DNA of 64,000 bases from positions 71,319 to 135,318 of the forward strand of contig CAZUJL010000008.1 of NCBI GenBank assembly GCA_964620045.1, read 5' to 3'. Both the position numbers and the translations under genes were made by a program. Position 1 is the stretch's first letter, and the number at the start of each line of letters is the position of its first letter. The notes under the pieces are model-generated. The model had not been told where the DNA came from, ran no database searches, and saw only the letters and a list, made by a program, of their open reading frames with translations. Source of the DNA: VFKU01 sp964620045 (GTDB lineage Bacteria; Hydrogenedentota; Hydrogenedentia; Hydrogenedentales; GCA-2746185). Below, piece by piece: positions 1-8,224 of the stretch.

Positions 1-262
1 CGATGACAGCGTCCAGCAACGAAAACCGCCGCAGGATCATGAAGAAGATCGCGATGAAGAAGAGGATCAACGCCGTCGTGATCTGGCGATAAGATTTGAA
101 ACGCCGGTCCATGCGTTCGCCCAGCGGCATGAGGGCGATGGCGGCGAGCGGCACGAGCAGGATATCCGTGCCGTAGTTGAACGTCGTCGTCAACGCGAGA
201 TAGCCCGACAGCATCGCGAGGATCGCGGTCACTTTCAGGCGGCGCTCCACATTACGATGCAT
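1..262 (-). CDS. Transglutaminase-type (DUF3488/TgpA-like) membrane protein, N-terminal fragment
   Basis: The first 87 codons of a leftward gene that runs off the left edge. The start ATG at 262-260 overlaps the end of the DUF58 gene by 11 bp, so the two are probably translationally coupled. The fragment reads MHRNVERRLKVTAILAML and then gives two or three hydrophobic stretches separated by a basic GERMDRRFKSYRQ loop. This looks like the membrane domain that precedes the periplasmic transglutaminase domain in DUF3488/TgpA-like proteins. Gene order MoxR, DUF58, transglutaminase-like is the classic arrangement for this family, and much of the assignment rests on it. The catalytic Cys-His-Asp domain would lie outside the window and cannot be checked. 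Confidence 0.6.
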   Translation of the reverse strand, partial: MHRNVERRLKVTAILAMLSGYLALTTTFNYGTDILLVPLAAIALMPLGERMDRRFKSYRQITTALILFFIAIFFMILRRFSLLDAVI

Positions 263-1343
263 GGAGCACCTCCTCCGGATCGAGAATGTGCACGCTTCCG
301 GAAAGTCCCATGCTGCCCCATTGCGCCGCATCGGTGGCGACGCAGATTTTCGTCGCGCCCGCGAGATCGCCCGAGGCGCGATACCAATCGTCGCCCAGCG
401 TCTCATAGGGGACAGCCGTCACACGCGCGAGCATGTCGAGCACGCGGGACACGTGGCCCTCGCCGGTGCCCAGCGGTGCACTGCCTTGGGGTGTCACCAG
501 CGCGACGGAGTATTGCTGGTCCAAAAACGCAACCGCCAGCGAGGCGGCCATTTCGACGGCCAACTCGAAACGCTCGTCTGCTTCGAAGGAGGCCGGCACG
601 CCGCGCGTATCGACGACGAGCACCACGGAACGCACGGAGCCCGGTTCGAGCTCGCGCACAATTAGTTCGCCCAAGCGCGCGCTTACGCGCCATGAGATAA
701 AACGGATGTCGTCACCCGGCACGTACTCGCGCAGCGAATAGAATTCATCCCCCGTAGCCAGTGTTGGGCGCGGGCGATTTCCTGAATCGTCGAGGCGCTC
801 GAGCGCGGAGCGATCGATGCGGTGCACGCGCGGGTACACGACCACTTCGCCGGGGCTGTCCTGAATCCGCGCACGCTCGACCAGTCCCATCGGGAATCCG
901 CTCGACAGGCGCACAGCGGGGAGGGCGTGCACGCCGCGCCGGAGCAATACATGCGGGAGCCGCAGTTCCGCCGTCAGGCCCGGCGCCAGCATCGGCACAT
1001 ACGCATAGTTGGACCGATTGCTGACGAACGCGACGCTCATGGAGATGATGGGCGACCATTGCTTGAGGTTTTGCAGGCGCACGATCACCGAAAAGGGTTC
1101 GTTGCGGTGCACGACATCGGGCGCTTGAACGACGACACCCAAGCCGCGAAAGGTGAGGACGGAGAGCAGTCCCGCGAACACCGGAAAGCCGAGCGCGAAC
1201 GCCGCGAGCAAATAGAGCAGGTTTTCACCCGTATTGAACGCGGCGAGTTCGAGCAGCAGAAAAATAAGGGCGAAGGCGAATGCGGCCGTCCGGAAATGCA
1301 GCCGGTTACGATTTTTCTGAACGCGTCCGCGCATGTACCTCAC
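252..1343 (-). CDS. DUF58 domain protein (MoxR-associated, VWA-like)
   Basis: A 363-residue protein. Two adjacent hydrophobic segments near residues 20-60 anchor it in the inner membrane. The DUF58 signature YVPGDDIRFISWRVSAR lies at about residues 206-222, followed by a von Willebrand A-like stretch beginning VVLVVDTRG. DUF58 proteins are partners of MoxR AAA+ ATPases and are thought to help assemble or activate periplasmic or membrane complexes. The exact substrate is unknown. The gene lies 21 bp downstream of the MoxR gene and overlaps the following transglutaminase-like gene, so the three form an operon. A second in-frame ATG at codon 4 is an alternative start. Length is normal for the family. 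Confidence 0.85.
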   Translation of the reverse strand: MRYMRGRVQKNRNRLHFRTAAFAFALIFLLLELAAFNTGENLLYLLAAFALGFPVFAGLLSVLTFRGLGVVVQAPDVVHRNEPFSVIVRLQNLKQWSPIISMSVAFVSNRSNYAYVPMLAPGLTAELRLPHVLLRRGVHALPAVRLSSGFPMGLVERARIQDSPGEVVVYPRVHRIDRSALERLDDSGNRPRPTLATGDEFYSLREYVPGDDIRFISWRVSARLGELIVRELEPGSVRSVVLVVDTRGVPASFEADERFELAVEMAASLAVAFLDQQYSVALVTPQGSAPLGTGEGHVSRVLDMLARVTAVPYETLGDDWYRASGDLAGATKICVATDAAQWGSMGLSGSVHILDPEEVLHAS

Positions 1344-1364
1344 CCGGATCCGGCGCCGCCGGCG

Positions 1365-2363
1365 TCACTTGGGCACTGCGATTTCAGCCACCAGATCTTG
1401 CACGAGCGCCGCGCGATCGCGCGACGAAGTCAACCGATGGCCACCTTGCGCCTTCACGAGGATGCGGTGCGAGAGCACCGGCACCGACAGAATTTTCACA
1501 TCGCCCGGCGTCACATAGTCCCGGCCATGCACCATCGCATAGGCCTGGCAGGATTCGAACAAGGCCAGTGCGCCGCGCGGGCTGCCGCCCAGGCGCACGG
1601 CGGGATGCTCGCGCGTGGCCTGAATGATCGCGCGGATGTAGCGCGCGACGGCGTCATCCACGTGCACGCGCACCGCCTGCGCCTGCAGCGCGATGACGTC
1701 CTGCGCGCTCAGCACCGGCCGCATGGCGTTCAGCGCGCCGATGGTGTCGTGGCGGCGCATGATGCGCAGTTCATCTTCTTCCCCGGGATAGCCGATCTCT
1801 ACGCGCAACAGGAAACGGTCGAGCTGGGCTTCCGGCAGGGTGTAGGTGCCTTCGTATTCGATGGGGTTTTGCGTTGCGAGCACGAGGAACGGCTTTGGTA
1901 ATTGCCGCGGCTTGCCTTCCACGGAGATATGGAACTCGCTCATTGCTTCAAGCAGCGCGCTCTGCGTCTTCGGCGGCGTGCGGTTTACTTCGTCCGCCAG
2001 CACGACGTTCGCGAAAATCGGCCCTTCGCGGAATTCGAAATCGCTGGTCCGCGCATTGAGCACCGACACGCCGAGAATATCGGACGGCAGCATGTCGCTC
2101 GTGAACTGGATTCGGTTGAAGCTGCAATCAATCGAGCGCGCGAGCGCCTGCGCGAGGGTCGTCTTGCCGATGCCGGGGATGTCTTCGATCAGCACGTGCC
2201 CACGCGCGAGCAGGCCTACTACGCAAAGTTTTACGGCGTCGTGTTTGCCGAAAAAGATAGTTTCAATATTCTTGATGAGCGCGTTGACCCGCGAGGTCGC
2301 GAATTCCATGTCCACGGGTTTGGCCGGGATTGTACCGTCGTGCAAGTCGCCCATCCTCCGCAT
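1365..2363 (-). CDS. MoxR family AAA+ ATPase
   Basis: A 332-residue AAA+ ATPase. Walker A GIGKTT is at residues 64-69, Walker B VLADE at 121-125 followed by the family hallmark NRTPPKTQSALLEAMSE. A sensor-1 ATQNP and the PEAQLDRF region follow. MoxR proteins act as chaperone-like ATPases that insert cofactors or assemble complexes, nearly always together with a DUF58/VWA partner, which lies directly downstream here. It heads the leftward MoxR-DUF58-transglutaminase operon. Several in-frame ATGs occur in the first 20 codons, so the exact N-terminus is uncertain; the first 20 residues are outside the conserved domain. Confidence 0.92.
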   Translation of the reverse strand: MRRMGDLHDGTIPAKPVDMEFATSRVNALIKNIETIFFGKHDAVKLCVVGLLARGHVLIEDIPGIGKTTLAQALARSIDCSFNRIQFTSDMLPSDILGVSVLNARTSDFEFREGPIFANVVLADEVNRTPPKTQSALLEAMSEFHISVEGKPRQLPKPFLVLATQNPIEYEGTYTLPEAQLDRFLLRVEIGYPGEEDELRIMRRHDTIGALNAMRPVLSAQDVIALQAQAVRVHVDDAVARYIRAIIQATREHPAVRLGGSPRGALALFESCQAYAMVHGRDYVTPGDVKILSVPVLSHRILVKAQGGHRLTSSRDRAALVQDLVAEIAVPK

Positions 2364-2439
2364 TGCGCCAGCAGCCCGGGCGCACCAAGTACGACATTAA
2401 CAAGCACCGCCGCCCATTCTATTCAACGGCGCGTCGCGT

Positions 2440-3411
2440 TCACAGCCAGCGGTCGAACCACCCATCGGCGGCCTCGAGGGTATCGAGGGTCATGCGGTTG
2501 CCATCTTTGTGGGAGACGTGCTCAAGGGCGTCGGTGGCGCCCAGCAAGCGGTAAATTCTGCGAGCATGGTCAAAAGTCTCATTCACTTTGGATGCGTCCG
2601 CGAAGGCTTCGTCCGCCGAAGAGGTGGCCAGAAGCACCGGATTGGGCGCAATCAGGGCCAGCAAGTGGTCCCATTCAAAAGGGAACTCTCGCGACTCAAT
2701 GCTCGGCTGGAGCTTTGGCAGCAGGTTCAGGTTTTCATCGCGATTCCAGCGCGCCGGGTCGGCGTCGGCGCAGAAGGGGATGAATCCGCCGCTCGCCACA
2801 ATCGCGCGCACGCGATCGTCAAAGGCGCCCAGCATCAGCGCGTTGGTGCCGCCGAGGCCGTGTCCGATCGCGCCGATGCGGCCGGGATCGACTTCCTTCA
2901 CTTCATTGAGCACATCAAGACAGCGCATATGGTCCCACAGCATCTTGCCCAGGGCGGACCATTTCGGATAGTCCTTGTAAAACGATTTCGTGTCGAAGGG
3001 CTTGGCGCGGCTCGCGGAACGTTCGCCGCACGCGAGCGAATCCGGCGCCATTGTGATGTAGCCCCGATCGGCGTAGTGCGTGGCGAAGGCGAGAAGCCGG
3101 TCGTCGGTATCGATACCCGCCGGTTCGTCCTTACCCGCGGCGGTGAGGCTGTGCAGGCAAAGAATCGCGGGGCAATCCATCTGATCTTCGGGGATGAACA
3201 TCCACGCCGACACGCGCGTCCATTCGTCGACAAAATAATTCACGCGGCGGCGAACGCAATTCGCCATGCCTTTTTCATCGACGATTTTGACCTGGGGATC
3301 GATCGGTTCCTTGGGCATCTTGCCCAGGATTTCGTGGACCGAGGCCTCGATGGTTTGGCGTACTTCGGGCCAATCGGCGCGTTTCTTCACTTCCCCCAAC
3401 GCAGGCGACAT
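2440..3411 (-). CDS. Alpha/beta hydrolase (acetyl-xylan-esterase/abhydrolase_7-like) lacking the nucleophile serine
   Basis: A predicted 323-residue alpha/beta hydrolase of the type common in planctomycete-like genomes. The start at ATG 3411 is chosen because a strong GGGGGAAGGA ribosome site sits directly upstream; an in-frame ATG at 3501 would add 30 residues. The oxyanion-side motif LCLHSLTAAGKDEP, the MAPDSLACGERS loop and the nucleophile elbow RIGAIGHGLGGTNALML can be recognised. The elbow normally reads GHSLGG; here residue 185 is glycine (codon 2859-2857), so the catalytic serine is absent. No signal peptide is evident. The protein may be non-hydrolytic or the change may be an assembly error. 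Genes on both sides are unrelated, so the context gives no substrate. Confidence 0.8.
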   Translation of the reverse strand: MSPALGEVKKRADWPEVRQTIEASVHEILGKMPKEPIDPQVKIVDEKGMANCVRRRVNYFVDEWTRVSAWMFIPEDQMDCPAILCLHSLTAAGKDEPAGIDTDDRLLAFATHYADRGYITMAPDSLACGERSASRAKPFDTKSFYKDYPKWSALGKMLWDHMRCLDVLNEVKEVDPGRIGAIGHGLGGTNALMLGAFDDRVRAIVASGGFIPFCADADPARWNRDENLNLLPKLQPSIESREFPFEWDHLLALIAPNPVLLATSSADEAFADASKVNETFDHARRIYRLLGATDALEHVSHKDGNRMTLDTLEAADGWFDRWL

Positions 3412-3534
3412 TCCTTCCCCCTCAATCGATAGTGCAAATTCGATCCGCGCGGCGCTTGGCGGAACCCTCTGCGCGTTATGGTAGAGTCGCGTGCGGGCCA
3501 CGTCAAATTACGATAAACCGGGGAGAGGGGTGCC

Positions 3535-3984
3535 GTGCCGGTTCGTGAGTTCGACCGCGACTTTGCCGACGAGATTATTCAGCGCTTGAAAGCGTTGCCG
3601 CCGGATCGTGCACCGTTGTGGGGCAAAATGCCCGCCACCGAATTGGTGCCGCACCTGACACACTGGGTGCTGTACTCGATGGGCCGGCGCGGGACGCGCG
3701 ATTTCGTCGGCAACTGGTTCACGCGCAATCTTCTGGCTCCGCTGCTCATCAATGGGTGGGTGCCTATCATTAAAAACGCGCAATCGGGGCCCGCGGCCCC
3801 GCCCGATGCGCTGCACTTCACGATTGAAGACCTGCAGGCAGCGCTCTCTGATTATCTGGCCGCCGTCGAGACCGGCGCGATGAATCCCGAGCCGCATCCT
3901 TTCTTCGGCGACATCGGCGTTGACGGCTGGGCGAAGATGCACGCGCAGCATTTCGAGCATCATTTCAAGCAGTTTGGCCTCTAA
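3535..3984 (+). CDS. DUF1569 family protein (DinB-like fold)
   Basis: A 149-residue soluble protein. The GTG start at 3535 follows GGGGAGAGGGG. The N-terminal MPATELVPHLTHWVLYSMG and the C-terminal HPFFGDIGVDGWAKMHAQH plus HFEHHFKQFG segments match the DUF1569 pattern. These small helical-bundle proteins are related to DinB/YfiT and carry three histidines that could bind a metal. Biochemical function is not established for the family. It is transcribed rightwards, divergent from the hydrolase gene 123 bp away, and precedes parA by 165 bp without an obvious link to it. Confidence 0.75.
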   Translation: MPVREFDRDFADEIIQRLKALPPDRAPLWGKMPATELVPHLTHWVLYSMGRRGTRDFVGNWFTRNLLAPLLINGWVPIIKNAQSGPAAPPDALHFTIEDLQAALSDYLAAVETGAMNPEPHPFFGDIGVDGWAKMHAQHFEHHFKQFGL

Positions 3985-4149
3985 GCCGTTCCCTCACGTC
4001 GCAGCGTTGACGAACACGCTCGGGCGCACGTATGATCCCGCGATCGTTGCGGCCGTTTCGCGTGTGTTTCGGCCGCGCTCGGGGGAAGCAGTCAATCCAC
4101 CGGACAACGGAACGCGGGCCGTGTCACTCGCGGGGGGCGCGCATCGCCG

Positions 4150-4911
4150 ATGGGCCGTGTGATAGTTGTTGCGAATCAGAAGGGCGGCGTGGGGAAGACC
4201 ACGACGGCGGTGAACCTTGCCGCGTGTCTGGCCACCGAAGGCAAGCGCACACTCCTGATCGATCTCGATCCGCAGGGCAACGCGACGAGCGGCGTAGGCC
4301 TCGACAAATCCAAGATCAAGAAAACGCTTTACAATATTCTGATCGACGGTCTGCCCGCTGCAGAAGCAATTTTGGAACCGGCGGGACTCGATGGCCTTCA
4401 CGTGATCCCGTCCGACAAGCACCTGGCGGGCGCGGAAGTGGAATTGGTGGCCTTGCCGAAGCGGGAATACCGGCTGCGTGAAACAATCGAAACGCTTCGC
4501 GGTAAATACGACTATATTCTTGTCGATTCGCCGCCGTCGCTGAGTTTGTTGACAGTGAACGGGCTGACGGCCGCCGACACGGTATTGATTCCGCTCCAGT
4601 GCGAGTATTATGCGCTGGAAGGCTTGAGCGAACTACTGCAAACCGTTATTTTGGTTCGCGACAATCTGAATCCGTCGTTGAAGTTGCAGGGGGTGTTGCT
4701 GACGATGTACCAGCGTACAAATTTGTCGAAGCAGGTGATCGACGACGTGCGCGCGCATCTGGGCGACAAGGTATACAAGACGGTGATTCCGCGGAACATC
4801 ACCCTGGGCGAGGCGCCGAGTTTCGGCAAGCCGATCATCCATTTCGATCGCGGATGCGCCGGGGCGCGCGCATACGAGATGCTGGCCGAAGAATTACTAA
4901 CGCGCGGGTAG
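4150..4911 (+). CDS. parA: Chromosome-partitioning ATPase ParA/Soj
   Basis: A 253-residue ParA-type ATPase that binds the nucleoid dynamically and, with ParB bound at parS, segregates the replication-origin region. The deviant Walker A KGGVGKTT lies at residues 11-18, followed by VNLAACLA, the LLIDLDPQGNATSG motif and YDYILVDSPPSLSLLTVN. Length and motifs are those of chromosomal Soj proteins rather than of larger plasmid ParA proteins with an N-terminal DNA-binding domain. ATG 4150 is the likely start; a GTG two codons later is possible. parB follows after 9 bp, so the genes are co-transcribed. I see no complete parS site in the window. Confidence 0.96.
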   Translation: MGRVIVVANQKGGVGKTTTAVNLAACLATEGKRTLLIDLDPQGNATSGVGLDKSKIKKTLYNILIDGLPAAEAILEPAGLDGLHVIPSDKHLAGAEVELVALPKREYRLRETIETLRGKYDYILVDSPPSLSLLTVNGLTAADTVLIPLQCEYYALEGLSELLQTVILVRDNLNPSLKLQGVLLTMYQRTNLSKQVIDDVRAHLGDKVYKTVIPRNITLGEAPSFGKPIIHFDRGCAGARAYEMLAEELLTRG

Positions 4912-4920
4912 GAGAGGCGA

Positions 4921-5853
4921 GTGTCGAGCACAAAAAAAAGCGGACTCGGCCGGGGACTCGGCGCGCTGATTGGCGGCGGCACGGCGGCGTTTGAGCCGGC
5001 CCCTACGCCGGCACCCGTGGCGATTCCCGCACCCGTTATCGCTGCGACTCCGCAGGCGCTCGAAGACGGCACGACCCTTGTGCTGATCGATCCGCGGACC
5101 GTAAAGCCGAATCCGCAACAGCCGCGCCACTTCTTCAACGAAGAAGCCCTCGCGGAACTGGCTGAATCCATCAAGCGCGACGGCGTGCAAGAACCCGTCA
5201 TCGTGCGCATGAAGAACGGCATATACGAGCTGGTGAGCGGCGAGCGCCGCGTGCGCGCGAGCGTGCTGGCCGGGCTGGACAAGGTGCCGGCCGTATGCCG
5301 CGATGTGTCCGACGAGGACATGCTGAAGCTGGGGCTCATCGAGAACATCCAGCGCGAAGATTTGAATCCGATTGAGACCGCGCGCGCGTACAAGGGCCTG
5401 GCGCTGGCCTTCGGCTGGACACAGGAACAGCTCGCCGAGCAGGTCGGCAAGAAGCGCGTGACGGTCACGAATATTCTGCGCTTGCTGAATCTGCCCGACG
5501 AAGTGCAGCAACTCGTGATCGAGGGCGCGCTGAGCATGGGCCACGCTCGCGCACTGCTCGCGCTCGAATTGCCCGCCCGACAGACGGCGCTCGCGCGCCG
5601 CGCAGTCGAGGAAGGCCTCTCGGTGCGTGACGTGGAACGCGCGGTTGCGCCCGCGCCACGTGCGCCCGCCACTGAGACCAAAGCGCCGGCGAAGAAAGAT
5701 CCACACGTCGCGCAGGTGGAGGACGAACTTCGCCGCCGGCTGGGCACGAAAGTGCGCTTGACGACCGACGCGAGTTGGAAAGGCAGCATCGAGATCGACT
5801 TCTTCAATCTCGACGAACTTGAGCGCATTCTCGATATTCTCCGCGGCAGTTGA
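4921..5853 (+). CDS. parB: Chromosome-partitioning protein ParB/Spo0J
   Basis: A 310-residue ParB. It opens with the typical GLGRGLGALIGGG, thought to contact ParA. A proline/alanine-rich linker follows, then the ParB/Srx domain with the CTP-binding box GERRVRA at residues 107-113 and the IENIQREDLNPIE segment. The helix-turn-helix region follows (LAEQVGKKRVTVTNILRLL). The charged C-terminus after residue 240 should be the dimerisation domain. A good ribosome site (AGGAGAGG) lies at the parA-parB junction before the GTG start. The protein loads at parS and slides as a CTP-gated clamp. Its own gene carries no recognisable parS. Confidence 0.95.
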   Translation: MSSTKKSGLGRGLGALIGGGTAAFEPAPTPAPVAIPAPVIAATPQALEDGTTLVLIDPRTVKPNPQQPRHFFNEEALAELAESIKRDGVQEPVIVRMKNGIYELVSGERRVRASVLAGLDKVPAVCRDVSDEDMLKLGLIENIQREDLNPIETARAYKGLALAFGWTQEQLAEQVGKKRVTVTNILRLLNLPDEVQQLVIEGALSMGHARALLALELPARQTALARRAVEEGLSVRDVERAVAPAPRAPATETKAPAKKDPHVAQVEDELRRRLGTKVRLTTDASWKGSIEIDFFNLDELERILDILRGS

Positions 5854-5920
5854 CGCGCGCCGTGGTTCCCTTCATTCTTTTCGCCAGTGAACCTGCACCC
5901 ATTGAACGGATGTTGATGGC

Positions 5921-7201
5921 ATGATCGATTTGAAAGTGATTCGCGAGACTCCCGACGCGGTAAAGCAGTGCCTCACCGCGCGGCGCAACAACTCGGTCGA
6001 CATCGACGCGATCCTCGCGGCCGACGAGACGCGCCGGAAGCTGCAGCACGAGATGGATCAACTTCGTGCGGAGCAGAACAAGGCCTCGCAGGAAATCGGT
6101 AAGCTCAAGAAGGCTGGGCAGGACGCCTCGTCGCTGCTGGCCGCCATGCAGGGTGTCGCCGATCGCATCAAGGACATCGAACAGCGTTCCACGGCCGTCG
6201 AGGCGCAGGTGAACGACGCGCTGTTGGGCATACCGAATCTGTTGCACACCTCCGTGCCCATCGGCGCGGATGAATCGGCGAACCGCGTCGAGCGCACCGT
6301 GGGCACGCCGAAGACGTTTAACTTCGAGCCGAAAGATCACGTCGACCTTGGTCAGGCACTCGGCTTGTTCGACTTCGAAGCCGGCGCGAAGATCGCGCGG
6401 GCGCGGTTCAACGTGTCCAAAGGGCTTGGCGCGCGACTTGAACGCGCACTGATCAATTTCATGCTCGACATCCACACCGGCGAGCATGGATACACCGAAA
6501 TTGTGCCGCCGTTCATGGTCAATTCGGACGCGCTGCGCGGCACCGGGCAGTTGCCGAAGTTCGCGGAGGATTCGTTCCGGATCGCGGGCGATTACGACTT
6601 GTGGATGATCCCGACTTCCGAAGTGCCGCTGACGAATATCCACGCCGGCGAGATCCTCGACGAGAAACAGTTGCCGATGTACTACACCGCTTATTCGCCG
6701 TGTTTCCGCAGCGAGGCGGGTTCGTATGGCAAAGACACGCGCGGCATGCTGCGCCAGCACCAGTTCAACAAGGTCGAGATGGTGAAGCTGTGCACGCCGG
6801 AGACTTCGTTCGACGAACTCGACAAGCTCGCCGCGAACGCGGAAGTGATCCTGCAACGGCTTGAGATTCCGTACCGCGTCGTCACGCTGTGCACGGGCGA
6901 CACGGGCTTCTCAGCCGCGAAGACGTACGACATCGAGGTATGGTTGCCGGGGCAGAACAAATACCGCGAGATCAGCTCCTGCTCAAATTGCACCGATTTC
7001 CAGGCGCGCCGCGCAAACCTGCGCTTCCGCCGCGGCGGCTCGAAGAAGCCGGAGTATGTGCACACACTGAACGGTTCCGGAGTCGCCGTCGGCCGCGCCG
7101 TCATCGCGGTCCTCGAGAACTATCAACAGGGCGATGGCTCCGTGCTGATCCCGAAGGCCCTGCAAAAGTACGTCGGCGCGGATCGCATCGCGAAGGCCTG
7201 A
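5921..7201 (+). CDS. serS: Seryl-tRNA synthetase
   Basis: A 426-residue class II aminoacyl-tRNA synthetase that charges tRNA-Ser and serves serine and selenocysteine pathways. The N-terminal coiled-coil arm (about residues 30-100) contacts the long variable arm of tRNA-Ser. Class II motif 1 is around YTEIVPPFMVNSDALRGTG. Motif 2, CFRSEAGSYGKDTRGMLR, starts near residue 260 and motif 3, NGSGVAVGRAVIAVLENYQ, near residue 383. Serine-specificity element TSEVPLTN is present. All catalytic elements are intact and length is standard. It lies 67 bp after parB, and the sirtuin gene follows after 10 bp. Confidence 0.97.
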   Translation: MIDLKVIRETPDAVKQCLTARRNNSVDIDAILAADETRRKLQHEMDQLRAEQNKASQEIGKLKKAGQDASSLLAAMQGVADRIKDIEQRSTAVEAQVNDALLGIPNLLHTSVPIGADESANRVERTVGTPKTFNFEPKDHVDLGQALGLFDFEAGAKIARARFNVSKGLGARLERALINFMLDIHTGEHGYTEIVPPFMVNSDALRGTGQLPKFAEDSFRIAGDYDLWMIPTSEVPLTNIHAGEILDEKQLPMYYTAYSPCFRSEAGSYGKDTRGMLRQHQFNKVEMVKLCTPETSFDELDKLAANAEVILQRLEIPYRVVTLCTGDTGFSAAKTYDIEVWLPGQNKYREISSCSNCTDFQARRANLRFRRGGSKKPEYVHTLNGSGVAVGRAVIAVLENYQQGDGSVLIPKALQKYVGADRIAKA

Positions 7202-7211
7202 GTCCTCGCGC

Positions 7212-7964
7212 ATGAACGCCGCCGACGTCGCACGCGCTGCCGAGGCGATCGCGGCGTCGAAAAACGCCATCGCGTCCACGGGCGCAGGCATCAGCGTCGA
7301 GAGCGGCATCCCGGATTTCCGCAGCGAAGGCGGAATCTGGAGCAAGTATCCGCCGGAGGAATACGCCACCATCCACGCTTTCCTTGCGAACCCGCGCAAG
7401 GTGTGGGGGCTCTGGCGCGATCTGCATGAGCAAGTGAGCGCGTGTCGCCCGAATCCCGCGCATGCGGCGCTGGCGCGACTCGAAGCGGCGGGCCGACTCA
7501 AGGCCGTCATCACGCAGAACGTCGACAATCTTCATCAGGAAGCCGGCAGCCGCACGGTGATCGAGTACCACGGCAACGCGCAGCACGTGGTCTGTCTGAG
7601 TTGCCGGCGCACGCAGCCGATCGCGCACGCCCTCGCCGCGGAAGGGACACCGTTTTGTCTCTGCGGCGGTCTGCTCAAGCCGGACGTCGTCATGTTCGGC
7701 GAGATGATTCCGCCGCACGCGATGCTGTCCGCGCAGGGCCTCGCGCAGACGGCCGACGTGATCGTCGTTATTGGGACGTCGGCGTCGGTTTACCCGGCGG
7801 CGGAGTTGCCGCATACCGCCAAACGCAACGGAGCGCTCGTGATTGAGTGCAACATCGAGCCGACAGACTTCACCGATTCGATTACTGACATTTTTCTGCA
7901 AGGACCCGCCGGCGCGACACTTTCGGCACTGGCCGATGCGGTACTCGCCAAAACCGACCGGTAG
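7212..7964 (+). CDS. cobB: NAD-dependent protein deacylase, Sir2 family
   Basis: A 250-residue sirtuin. The NAD-binding GAGISVESGIPDFRS begins at residue 24, TQNVDNLHQEAG lies near residue 101 and the catalytic histidine in EYHGN near residue 119. A zinc ribbon is supplied by CLSC and by CLCGG further on; the second pair is C-x-C instead of C-x2-C, which is common in bacterial members. LKPDVVMFGE and GTSASVYPAAELP complete the Rossmann fold. It removes acyl groups from lysines using NAD. The ATG is only 10 bp after serS, so the two are probably co-transcribed. Confidence 0.93.
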   Translation: MNAADVARAAEAIAASKNAIASTGAGISVESGIPDFRSEGGIWSKYPPEEYATIHAFLANPRKVWGLWRDLHEQVSACRPNPAHAALARLEAAGRLKAVITQNVDNLHQEAGSRTVIEYHGNAQHVVCLSCRRTQPIAHALAAEGTPFCLCGGLLKPDVVMFGEMIPPHAMLSAQGLAQTADVIVVIGTSASVYPAAELPHTAKRNGALVIECNIEPTDFTDSITDIFLQGPAGATLSALADAVLAKTDR

Positions 7965-8224
7965 TACATTTCCTAGCTCATGTCTTTGTTGGAGTGATGG
8001 GCGACGCCGCGCTCTCAATTTATAGAATTGCGCAGTTCCGGAACGGCACAAAAAGTCGTGATAATTCAGCTCAAATGCTAGTATTTATATAGCAATTCAC
8101 CCCTGAAGATGCCGCACGTTGGCCGGTGCCATACGCGGGCAGTTGGGGTTTTAGTTAGAGTGTCTAAACCGCGCAAGGCCCGTTGCGGTCTAGGTAGTGG
8201 TCAGTCTTCTTGGGAGAACTCCGG
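7965..8224 (+). promoter_or_regulatory. Leader region of the RND operon with a possible operator
   Basis: 260 bp without a gene, between cobB and the efflux operon. It is AT-richer than its surroundings. A short palindrome TTAGA-GTG-TCTAA lies at 8155-8167, 57 bp before the adaptor start, in a place and form that would suit a TetR-type repressor. A perfect 10-base palindrome GTTCCGGAAC also occurs near 8035. No repressor gene is adjacent, so operator function is only inferred. I could not fix a convincing -35/-10 pair. Confidence 0.3.

Noticed and set aside
4478..4485. GTGAAACA as a possible parS site in parA (a second copy at 22420-22427 in hisD)
   Set aside because: Only the right half of the parS palindrome matches; the left half is unrelated.
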